From positions 1 to 5,188 of the forward strand of contig CAMWKA010000160.1 of NCBI GenBank assembly GCA_947174725.1: 5,188 bases of DNA, in the 5' to 3' direction. The notes under the pieces are model-generated. The model made no database searches. It saw nothing but the letters and a program-made list of their open reading frames with translations, and was not told the DNA's origin. Source of the stretch: an uncultured Lachnospiraceae bacterium. GTDB lineage: Bacteria > Bacillota > Clostridia > Lachnospirales > Lachnospiraceae. Position numbers and translations under genes: made by a program. Positions 1 to 5,188 of this stretch are shown one piece after another. Each line of letters begins with the position of its first letter. Positions within the stretch are counted from its first letter, which is position 1.

Positions 1-1183
1 CTACTGCCATACCGATGGACAGGATGATACCTGCAATACCGGGCAGCGTCAATGTTACTTCAAATATATTGATACTGAGAAGCATCAGTATCACATATAA
101 GACCAATGCCAAAGAACTTGCCAATCCCGGAATCCGGTAAACGATGATCATCAACAGGATCACCAGTACGAGTCCGATCGCTCCTGCCATCAGGCTGGTT
201 TTGATGGCATCCGTGCCAAGCTGCGCTCCTACCACATTGGAACGCAGTTCCTGAAGTTCCACCTTCAGGCCGCCGATACGGATACTCTGTGCCAACCGAT
301 TCGCCTCGTCCATATTACGCATATTTGTAATCTGCGCCTGACCACCATCGATTCTGGAATTCACATTCGGCACGCTCAGCACTTCTCCATCATAATAGAT
401 CGCTATGGTACCATACAGTCCCGGTCTTCCAACTGCGGCTCCGGTAGCATCCGCAAATTTAACTGCCGCTTCATCGCTAAAAACAAGGCTGACAACATAC
501 TGCGTTCTGCTATATTCATCCGTATAACCGCCGCCCTTGGCAGATACCACATCCGTACCGCTCAAGATGGCGCTGCCGTCCGCAACGATCTCATCAATGC
601 TCCTGGTCAGCTCATACTGGGGTTTTATCGCCGCCTGATTTTCGACTTCATAGGGAACCGGACTGCCGGCTTCGTCTACCATGATCTCATCTGTTTCCCG
701 ATCGTACAGATAAGCCGCATTACCCATAGGGCAGAATAAGATGTCATTCTCCGAATACACCTGCAGACCGCTTCCGGTCGTCATATTCTGATAATTCATA
801 TTGCCGTTCGGATCCGTCGCCTGAATAAAATATAACGATCCCGGAGATCCCAGTTCCTGCAATACCTTATTGGCATCCGATACCCCAGGGATCTCAATAT
901 TGATACGCCTGTCTCCCTCCGGATACACCTGTGCTTCCGTAGAAAATTTATCAATACGCCTTCTCAATTTATAGATCGTATCACTGATATCCTCTGCGGT
1001 AGGCGTTTCTTCGCCGACTGCCTCATAGGTAATGCTGACGCCGCCCGCCAGATCCAGTCCTAATTTTATCTGTTCTACAGAACCTGTTTTTTCCGGACCG
1101 ACGCCAAACATAGCAATGTACCCCAGCGCCGCCGTAATAATGATAAATGCCAGAAAACTCAGATAACCTGTCCCTTTTTTCAT
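1..1183 (-). CDS. secD: Protein translocase subunit SecD, N-terminal part (3' end outside window)
   Basis: SecD is a membrane component of the Sec export machinery that uses the proton motive force to help move proteins across the cytoplasmic membrane. My reading from the ATG at 1183 gives 394 uninterrupted codons to the window edge. A membrane helix at about residues 7-28 is followed by the family motif LGLDLAGG (41-48), then LRRRIDKF (73-80) and IEIPGV (96-101). A large extracytoplasmic domain reaches to about 330, and hydrophobic helices follow at about 331-349, 354-372 and from 378. The visible end, LPGIAGIILSIGMAV, is the conserved SecD helix normally continued by DAN, so the frame is intact at the edge. 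The start is supported by AAAGGAA (1194-1200), 10 bases upstream. The gene begins 94 bases after scfB on the same strand with no clear promoter between, so read-through is likely. Residues about 120-205 look longer than in compact SecD proteins. Whether SecF follows or is fused cannot be seen. Confidence 0.95.
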   Translation of the reverse strand, partial: MKKGTGYLSFLAFIIITAALGYIAMFGVGPEKTGSVEQIKLGLDLAGGVSITYEAVGEETPTAEDISDTIYKLRRRIDKFSTEAQVYPEGDRRINIEIPGVSDANKVLQELGSPGSLYFIQATDPNGNMNYQNMTTGSGLQVYSENDILFCPMGNAAYLYDRETDEIMVDEAGSPVPYEVENQAAIKPQYELTRSIDEIVADGSAILSGTDVVSAKGGGYTDEYSRTQYVVSLVFSDEAAVKFADATGAAVGRPGLYGTIAIYYDGEVLSVPNVNSRIDGGQAQITNMRNMDEANRLAQSIRIGGLKVELQELRSNVVGAQLGTDAIKTSLMAGAIGLVLVILLMIIVYRIPGLASSLALVLYVILMLLSINIFEVTLTLPGIAGIILSIGMAV

Positions 1184-1277
1184 GATTCAATCATTCCTTT
1201 CCCGTCTGTATTCATGGATTCTTTCTATAGATTCTCATACCGCCTTCAGCGGCTCAATGAACTTTTCCTAAAAGCAT

Positions 1278-2639
1278 CTACTCCATGTCTGCCTCTGCCG
1301 CTTTCATCATGATCGCACACTCGATCCTCTTTTTCTGCAGTGTACACCCAATCTCATAGGAAGCATGGATATCGCCGTGGAAATTGTAAGCATTTGCCGC
1401 ACATCCACCGCTGCAGTAAAACTTAGCAAAACAATTTTTACAATCCTCTTTGGAATAAACATTGCACTCATGGAACATACTGCGGATCTTTTCATTAGTA
1501 ATGCCGACGTAAACATTGCCCATCAGAAATTCTTTCTGTCCGACAAACTGGTGGCACGGATAAAAATCTCCTCCCGGCGTTACCGCCAGATATTCACAAC
1601 CGGAACCACAGCCGGACAGACGCTTTGCCACGCAGGGTCCCCCTTCAAGATCGATCATAAAATGAAAGAAGTTAAATGCCTTTCCCTCTTCTTTACGTTT
1701 CAGCATCTCTGCTGCAAGTTCATCATACTGCTGCAGTAAGATGGGAACGTCCTCCTCCCTAAGGGCATAATCGGCTTCCGGCGGAGCAACCACCGGCTCC
1801 ACAGAGATCTGTCGGAATCCAAGATTGGCAAGATGCAGCACATCCTTGGAAAAATCCGTATTATAATGCGTATAAGTCCCCCGAACATAATAATTGGTCT
1901 GATTTCTTGATTCCGCTGCCTTGATGTACTTCGGAAGTATTCTCTCATAGCTTCCCTGACCTCCCCGGTCAGGACGCATACGGTCATTCACCTCTTTACG
2001 TCCATCAATGCTGAGGACAAGATTGCCCATCTCCTGATTGACAAATTCCATGATCTCATCTGTCAAAAGCGTGCCGTTCGTTGTCAGCGTAAAACGGAAT
2101 TTTTTATTTGCAGGCTTCTCCAGACTGCGTCCATAAGCAACCAGCTGCTTTACAACCTCCCAGTTCAACAACGGCTCCCCTCCGAAAAAATCCACTTCCA
2201 GATTGACCCTGTTGCCGGAATGTTCTACCAGATAATCCAGCGCCTTTTTACCGACCTCCAGACTCATCAGCTCCCGATCGCCATGATACTCCCCTTCTCC
2301 CGCAAAACAATACTTGCATGCAAGATTGCAGTCATGGGCAACATGAAGACACATTGCTTTGACCACCGTCTCCCGCTTCATAAACTGGTCGATATAATTT
2401 TCGTAAATATCATCCGTAAAGAGCATATTCTCTTTCACCAGCTCCAGACTCTCTTCCAGAGGTTCAGATAGCTCAGAATCCTCATATCTTTCCCTGAGCG
2501 CTTCCGCGTCTGTCCCTGACATCAATTCCTTTTCTACTTTAGGAATCAGATCATAAACCGCATCATCTACTATATGAACGCTTCCGCTATTAACATCTAA
2601 TACAATATTATAACCATTACTCTGATATTGATGAATCAT
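1278..2639 (-). CDS. scfB: Radical SAM/SPASM thioether-forming SCIFF peptide maturase (CteB-like)
   Basis: This 453-residue enzyme is expected to use S-adenosylmethionine and iron-sulfur clusters to link a Cys sulfur to a Thr carbon in the SCIFF peptide encoded just upstream. Residues about 1-75 resemble the PqqD-like recognition domain that binds RiPP leader peptides. The radical SAM core follows: CNLACKYC (Cys104, 108, 111) binds the catalytic 4Fe-4S cluster, GGEP (153-156) binds SAM, and TTNGT (186-190) and SIDG (210-213) are typical core strands. The C-terminal SPASM domain shows Cys344/348, G357-x4-Cys362, then Cys400-x2-Cys403-x5-Cys409-x3-Cys413 and Cys432, the expected ligands for two auxiliary clusters. 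Cys97 lies just before the core motif. The length fits the family (about 450 residues). The ATG at 2639 has GGAAAGG (2653-2659) 13 bases upstream, a slightly long spacing. The gene lies 101 bases after scfA, separated by a hairpin. Family identity rests on these motifs together with the adjacent substrate gene. Confidence 0.96.
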   Translation of the reverse strand: MIHQYQSNGYNIVLDVNSGSVHIVDDAVYDLIPKVEKELMSGTDAEALRERYEDSELSEPLEESLELVKENMLFTDDIYENYIDQFMKRETVVKAMCLHVAHDCNLACKYCFAGEGEYHGDRELMSLEVGKKALDYLVEHSGNRVNLEVDFFGGEPLLNWEVVKQLVAYGRSLEKPANKKFRFTLTTNGTLLTDEIMEFVNQEMGNLVLSIDGRKEVNDRMRPDRGGQGSYERILPKYIKAAESRNQTNYYVRGTYTHYNTDFSKDVLHLANLGFRQISVEPVVAPPEADYALREEDVPILLQQYDELAAEMLKRKEEGKAFNFFHFMIDLEGGPCVAKRLSGCGSGCEYLAVTPGGDFYPCHQFVGQKEFLMGNVYVGITNEKIRSMFHECNVYSKEDCKNCFAKFYCSGGCAANAYNFHGDIHASYEIGCTLQKKRIECAIMMKAAEADME

Positions 2640-2691
2640 ACTAATAATTATGCCTTTCCATCTATTTCTCTTATCTGTAATCTATCAAAGA

Positions 2692-2714
2692 AGCAGCGAC
2701 TCATCACCGCTGCT
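2692..2714 (-). terminator. Hairpin between scfA and scfB, possible partial terminator or mRNA stabiliser
   Basis: In the minus-strand transcript AGCAGCG (2714-2708) pairs perfectly with CGCTGCT (2698-2692) around a 9-base loop. The stem can extend three more pairs (G-U, G-C, G-U) at 2715-2717 and 2691-2689. The extension works only in minus-strand RNA, since the plus-strand equivalents mismatch. The following bases (TCTTTGAT) are only modestly T-rich, so full termination is unlikely. The position, 26 bases after the scfA stop and ahead of the scfB ribosome binding site, suits attenuation or 3' end protection that favours peptide over enzyme. Confidence 0.4.
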
Positions 2715-2740
2715 CCCCAACACATTCATATTCGTATGAA

Positions 2741-2884
2741 TTACTTCTGATGCTCACAACTCTGATTTCCAACGGTACAGGATGTCTTGCATGCTGACTG
2801 GCAGGAAGTCTGGCACTCACCACAGCCGCCCTTCTTCATGCTCTTCTTAAAGTCCCTCGTATTTAATGTTTTAATATGCTTCAT
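2741..2884 (-). CDS. scfA: Six-cysteine ranthipeptide SCIFF precursor
   Basis: This is a 47-residue ribosomally made peptide, the substrate of ScfB. It starts MKHIKTLNTRDF, a basic leader of about 20 residues, followed by a core with Cys at 21, 24, 28, 32, 36 and 43 and the block SCQSACKTSCTVGNQ (27-41), which I recognise as the hallmark of the 'six cysteines in forty-five' family. In characterised homologues the maturase links Cys32 to Thr37, and both residues occupy exactly these positions here. No signal peptide is visible. The ATG at 2884 has a strong GGAGG (2894-2898) 9 bases upstream, and the stop is TAA (2741-2743). The gene is easily missed because of its size. It has a plausible promoter of its own in the 149-base gap upstream and lies directly before scfB. 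The role of the mature peptide is unclear; signalling or population-density-related functions have been proposed in clostridia. Confidence 0.96.
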   Translation of the reverse strand: MKHIKTLNTRDFKKSMKKGGCGECQTSCQSACKTSCTVGNQSCEHQK

Positions 2885-2893
2885 ACTCTTCTT

Positions 2894-2898
2894 CCTCC
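2894..2898 (-). promoter_or_regulatory. Ribosome binding site of scfA
   Basis: GGAGG on the minus strand lies 9 bases before the scfA ATG. It is close to the ideal anti-16S match and spacing, and it confirms that this very short reading frame is translated, probably at a high rate. The scfB site (GGAAAGG, 13 bases from its start) is weaker. Confidence 0.85.
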
Positions 2899-2952
2899 AC
2901 TCTGTCCATAAATGTTAATGATATCTTTCGTCCATCTCATAGAACATAAAAC

Positions 2953-2981
2953 ATTGTACCACATATTTTCATAAATAGAAA
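2953..2981 (-). promoter_or_regulatory. Probable sigma-A promoter of scfA with extended -10
   Basis: On the minus strand TACAAT (2958-2953) is preceded by TGG, an extended -10 element. A poor -35, TTTCTA (2981-2976), lies 17 bases upstream. An A-rich run (complement of the T tract 2984-2991) sits just before the -35 and could act as an UP element. The predicted transcript starts near 2946, giving a leader of about 60 bases before scfA. The -10 and A-tract are good and the -35 is weak, so this is a moderate-confidence call. Confidence 0.5.
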
Positions 2982-3033
2982 GCTTTTTTTTATATTTCTG
3001 CACTTCACCAGATACGCGGCATATCACAGCCAT

Positions 3034-3399
3034 CTATCTGGAAATCATACCACCCAGCATCCCGCCGCCGCTGCACAAACACAATACGGTCAAAAATTGT
3101 CTGTCTATCGCAAACGTCGAACCGTCCACAATCATAGAGATCAGCGTCAGCAGTAGAAAATATGCCAATCCCATCAACAGACCGAATAAAAAACGATGGT
3201 GCCCGGCACGGCTTCCGGCAAGCATCCCGGAAACCAGACAGGATATCACATACACCGCAATGATCCCGACGGACACAACTCCGGGCGAAAGATCAAACCA
3301 ATATAACAAAAATGACATGCTGATCAGCAGCATTGCCGTGATCACATACGAAATCAATAAATATTTTAATAAATGCAGATTCAGATCCTTATTTTCCAA
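3034..3399 (-). CDS. Small four-helix membrane protein, resembles the TIGR04086 family
   Basis: This is a 121-residue, very hydrophobic protein of unknown function. A short polar N-terminus (about ten residues, with MENKDLN) is followed by four predicted membrane helices at about 11-33, 39-61, 68-90 and 100-119. The loop between helices 2 and 3 is basic (AGSRAGHHR, 61-69), suggesting that it faces the cytoplasm, and the last helix is glycine-rich (GGGMLGGMISR). Size, helix count and the AGxRxG and GGMLGG motifs resemble the TIGR04086 membrane family of Firmicutes; I recognise this from pattern only. The start is TTG (3399-3397), chosen because GGAGGGGAG lies 8 bases upstream. It is the first gene of the minus-strand group, with 149 bases between it and scfA. 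A role as exporter, immunity protein or membrane partner of the SCIFF pathway is possible, but only gene order suggests it. Confidence 0.85.
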   Translation of the reverse strand: MENKDLNLHLLKYLLISYVITAMLLISMSFLLYWFDLSPGVVSVGIIAVYVISCLVSGMLAGSRAGHHRFLFGLLMGLAYFLLLTLISMIVDGSTFAIDRQFLTVLCLCSGGGMLGGMISR

Positions 3400-3407
3400 A
3401 ATTTCCG

Positions 3408-3416
3408 CTCCCCTCC
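3408..3416 (-). promoter_or_regulatory. Ribosome binding site deciding a TTG start (membrane protein gene)
   Basis: GGAGGGGAG on the minus strand lies 8 bases upstream of the TTG at 3399. No in-frame ATG or GTG lies in suitable range of this strong site, so it fixes the non-ATG start of the four-helix membrane protein. Confidence 0.75.
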
Positions 3417-3468
3417 GCCTTGTTTGAAATCCATCTTTTTTAATGTATATTCATAACTTTATAAAAAC

Positions 3469-3496
3469 TTGACTTTTCACAGATATCTTTTATAAT
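3469..3496 (+). promoter_or_regulatory. Sigma-A promoter of the CNNM/CorC-type gene
   Basis: TTGACT (3469-3474, one mismatch to consensus) and a perfect TATAAT (3491-3496) are separated by 16 bases. Transcription should start near 3503, giving a 5' leader of only about 20 bases before the TTG at 3524. This is the strongest promoter seen in the window. It lies in the divergent gap with the minus-strand membrane protein gene, for which I could not identify a convincing promoter. Confidence 0.85.
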
Positions 3497-3507
3497 TTAT
3501 TATTGAA

Positions 3508-3512
3508 AGGAG
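3508..3512 (+). promoter_or_regulatory. Ribosome binding site deciding the start at 3524
   Basis: AGGAG, within GAAAGGAGTG, lies 11 bases before TTG at 3524. The longer frame would begin at TTG 3503, which falls at the predicted transcription start with no binding site upstream, and it would translate through this Shine-Dalgarno sequence. The GTG at 3512 overlaps it. The start at 3524 is therefore preferred. Confidence 0.8.
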
Positions 3513-3523
3513 TGAACCAAATC

Positions 3524-4831
3524 TTGGACCAAACCGAATGGATACAGCTTATCATCATTATCTTTCTGTTATTTCTGTCCGGCTTTTTTTCTTCAGCAGA
3601 AACCGCATTCTCCACAGTCAATCAGATCCGGCTGCAGAATCTCGCTGACGAAGGCAATAAAAAAGCCGCGCTGGTATTAAAGATCCTGTCTACCTACAGC
3701 AAGATGCTCAGCACGATCCTGATTGGTAATAACATCGTCAATATCGCTTCCTCCTCTATTGCTACTGTCTTTGCCACAAGAGTTTTCGGCAGTTGGGCGA
3801 TTGGTATCGCCACGGGCACTTTGACCATATTTGTTCTCTTATTTGGCGAAATCATCCCAAAAACCTGGGCAAAACTGAATAACGAAAAACTTACCCTTGC
3901 CTATGCGCCTGTCATTCACACCCTATGCGTGCTATTAACGCCGGTCATTTTTGTGATCGATAAACTATCCAATGCGATCCTGCGCATCCTCGGCATTGAT
4001 CCTAACCGGAAGGTCATCAGCATTACCGAAAGTGAGCTGCTCTCCTATGTTGACGTGAGCCACGAGGAAGGGGTCATTGAATCCGAAGAAAAAGAAATGA
4101 TCTATAATTTATTTGACTTTTCAGATTCCGTGGCAAAGGACATCATGATCCCAAGAATCGATATGGTAGAGATCGACATCCATGCTTCTTATGAAGAACT
4201 TCTGGAAGCCTTCCGAAAAAGCATGTATACAAGAATCCCTGTCTATGAAAATACGCCGGATCAAATTATCGGCGTCGTCAATATTAAGGATCTGATCCTC
4301 ATCGACGACATGGATAAATTTAAGATCCGGAAAGTCATTCGTGATGTATATTATACATATGAATACAAAAAGATACCCGATTTACTGAACGAGATGCGCG
4401 AAAAAACCGCCGCCATCTCCATTGTGCTCAATGAATACGGCGCGGCGGAAGGTATGATCACCATGGAAGATCTGCTGGAAGAAATCGTCGGTGAGATCCG
4501 TGATGAATATGATGAAGACGAAAAAGAACTTCTGCAGTGCGTCGGAGATCATGAGTACCTGATCGAGGGCAGCATGAAGCTTGACGATATCAATGATCAG
4601 CTTCAAACTGAACTGAGCAGCGATGACTATGACTCCATCGCCGGCATCGTCATAGAACATCTGGATGACCGTCTTCCCACTGTCGGCGAAGAAGTCCTCT
4701 TAGAAAACGGCACTAAAGTGCGCGTGGAAAGCTTTGAGAATAACCGCATCCAGTCCGTAAGGATGTTCCTTCCGAAACCAAATGAGAATACTGAAACAGA
4801 AAATGACAATAAAAAAGAGAAAGACGCTTAA
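3524..4831 (+). CDS. CNNM/CorC-type membrane protein: DUF21, two CBS domains, CorC_HlyC domain
   Basis: This is a 435-residue member of the family often annotated as hemolysin-related or CorC/TlyC. Characterised members take part in magnesium export or divalent-cation homeostasis; the hemolysin name is historical. From the TTG at 3524, the DUF21 membrane domain spans about 1-190, with helices at about 8-28, 62-82, 92-115 and 128-150 and the family motifs SGFFSSAETA (19-28), GNNIVNIASSS (68-78) and FGEIIPKT (107-114). A linker (EEGVIESEEKEMI) leads to CBS 1 (about 207-262, with IMIPRIDM and TRIPVYE) and CBS 2 (about 270-327, with NEYGAAEGMITMEDLLEEIVGE), a pair that normally binds adenine nucleotides. 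The CorC_HlyC domain covers about 342-418 (YDSIAGIV), and a polar, lysine/glutamate-rich tail ends the protein. It has its own promoter and appears monocistronic. Its stop codon overlaps that of the convergent sigma-factor gene. The substrate ion cannot be read from sequence. Confidence 0.95.
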   Translation: MDQTEWIQLIIIIFLLFLSGFFSSAETAFSTVNQIRLQNLADEGNKKAALVLKILSTYSKMLSTILIGNNIVNIASSSIATVFATRVFGSWAIGIATGTLTIFVLLFGEIIPKTWAKLNNEKLTLAYAPVIHTLCVLLTPVIFVIDKLSNAILRILGIDPNRKVISITESELLSYVDVSHEEGVIESEEKEMIYNLFDFSDSVAKDIMIPRIDMVEIDIHASYEELLEAFRKSMYTRIPVYENTPDQIIGVVNIKDLILIDDMDKFKIRKVIRDVYYTYEYKKIPDLLNEMREKTAAISIVLNEYGAAEGMITMEDLLEEIVGEIRDEYDEDEKELLQCVGDHEYLIEGSMKLDDINDQLQTELSSDDYDSIAGIVIEHLDDRLPTVGEEVLLENGTKVRVESFENNRIQSVRMFLPKPNENTETENDNKKEKDA

Positions 4832-5188
4832 ATTCCAAGTCCCTTTTTGATCTTATTTTTGACTCTCTGCAGGGCGTTGTCCGTAGATTTTTCGTCCCTG
4901 CCGAGGATCTTCGCAATCTCGATATAATTCAGTCCCACCATGCAGAGATCACAAACCTGCCGTTCCAGCGGACTCAGTTCCTCATTGATGAGTTTTTCGA
5001 TCCGTTCCACATTTTCTCTGGATATCATACGTTCTTCCGGGTTTTTTTCCAATGGAGCTTCCAGCGCGTTGATCAGCTGCATCTCCTCCCCCGCCCCGTC
5101 GTCCGCTTGTGCCGAAGCATAGAGCGAAATATAATGATTTAACGGAAAATGCTTTTTCCGGTCAGCCGCCTGGATCGCTGTATACATC
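4828..5188 (-). CDS. sigH: RNA polymerase sigma-H-type factor, C-terminal part (5' end outside window)
   Basis: The visible 119 codons are the C-terminal half of a sigma-70 family factor resembling Bacillus SigH (Spo0H, about 218 residues), which directs transition-phase and early sporulation transcription. The segment AIQAADRKKHFPLNHYISL matches the region after sigma region 2 in SigH, where KHIPLNSYVSL is typical. An acidic, variable linker follows. Region 4 begins at LSPLERQVCDL (71-81), and its helix-turn-helix (about 87-112, with NYIEIAKILGR and STDNALQRVKNKI) would contact the -35 element. The ATG at 5187-5185 is an internal Met, not the start: the homology begins mid-domain and the frame is open to the edge. 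The stop (4828-4830) overlaps the stop of the plus-strand CNNM-type gene. A paralogous SigH-like factor cannot be excluded without regions 1-2. Confidence 0.88.
   Translation of the reverse strand, partial: MYTAIQAADRKKHFPLNHYISLYASAQADDGAGEEMQLINALEAPLEKNPEERMISRENVERIEKLINEELSPLERQVCDLCMVGLNYIEIAKILGRDEKSTDNALQRVKNKIKKGLGI

Noticed and set aside
1240..1252. Small inverted repeat CCGC...GCGG between scfB and secD as a terminator
   Set aside because: The stem has only 4 bp plus a possible wobble, with no T-run after it on the minus strand. The gap (1184-1277) otherwise shows only the secD ribosome binding site.
1365..1739. Open frame of 124 codons on the plus strand opposite scfB
   Set aside because: It lies wholly inside the strongly motif-supported scfB gene, has no good ribosome binding site and its translation shows no recognisable domain. 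The same holds for the frames at 1307-1516, 1700-1987 and 2220-2471.
2741..2884. Cys-rich peptide as a metallothionein or small zinc protein
   Set aside because: Cysteine spacing, the basic leader and the adjacent radical SAM/SPASM maturase match the SCIFF precursor family specifically.
2984..2991. T8 run as a plus-strand intrinsic terminator
   Set aside because: No GC-rich stem precedes it on the plus strand and no plus-strand gene lies upstream. It fits better as an A-tract upstream of the scfA promoter on the minus strand.
3417..3468. Promoter for the minus-strand membrane protein gene
   Set aside because: TATACA (3449-3444, minus strand) could be a -10, but no acceptable -35 lies 16-18 bases upstream, so no call was made.
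4382..4660. Minus-strand open frames opposite the CNNM-type gene (also 4627-4809 and 4713-4916)
   Set aside because: They are antisense shadows of conserved CBS and CorC_HlyC coding sequence, without binding sites or family motifs.
4940..5122. Plus-strand open frame of 60 codons opposite the sigma factor gene
   Set aside because: It has low-complexity, serine-rich composition, is antisense to conserved sigma region 4 coding sequence, and has no ribosome binding site.
5185..5187. ATG as a start codon for the sigma factor
   Set aside because: The translation begins in the middle of the sigma-H fold and the frame is open to the window edge, so this is an internal methionine.

Overview
The window reads as chromosomal DNA from an anaerobic Clostridia-class Firmicute, probably of the Lachnospiraceae type. 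The evidence is a SCIFF ranthipeptide precursor with its radical SAM maturase (a near-signature of Clostridia), a SigH-type sporulation/transition-phase sigma factor, strong GGAGG-type ribosome binding sites, TTG start codons and moderate GC. Family assignments come from recognising motifs by eye; no database search was run.

Layout. Four genes lie on the minus strand and read right to left: a 121-residue four-helix membrane protein (3034-3399), the 47-codon Cys-rich peptide gene scfA (2741-2884), the radical SAM/SPASM maturase scfB (1278-2639), and the 5' part of secD (1-1183), which runs off the left edge. A divergent region (3400-3523) with a clear sigma-A promoter separates this group from a plus-strand gene for a CNNM/CorC-type membrane protein with a DUF21-CBS-CBS-CorC_HlyC architecture (3524-4831). 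That gene converges with the C-terminal part of a sigH-like sigma factor gene (minus, 4828-5188, cut by the right edge). The two stop codons overlap.

How the genes fit together. scfA encodes the substrate. ScfB, with an N-terminal recognition-like domain, a CxxxCxxC radical SAM core and a SPASM domain, is expected to install a Cys-Thr thioether in it. The membrane protein and SecD on either side suggest a link to the cell envelope or protein export, but this is inferred only from gene order. scfA has a plausible promoter of its own, and a hairpin sits between scfA and scfB that could keep peptide mRNA in excess of enzyme mRNA.

The least obvious gene is scfA, because it is very short. No RNA genes, insertion sequences, CRISPR arrays or riboswitches were seen, and no gap between genes exceeds 150 bases. 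SCIFF systems are already described as a family, but the biological role of the peptide is still poorly understood.
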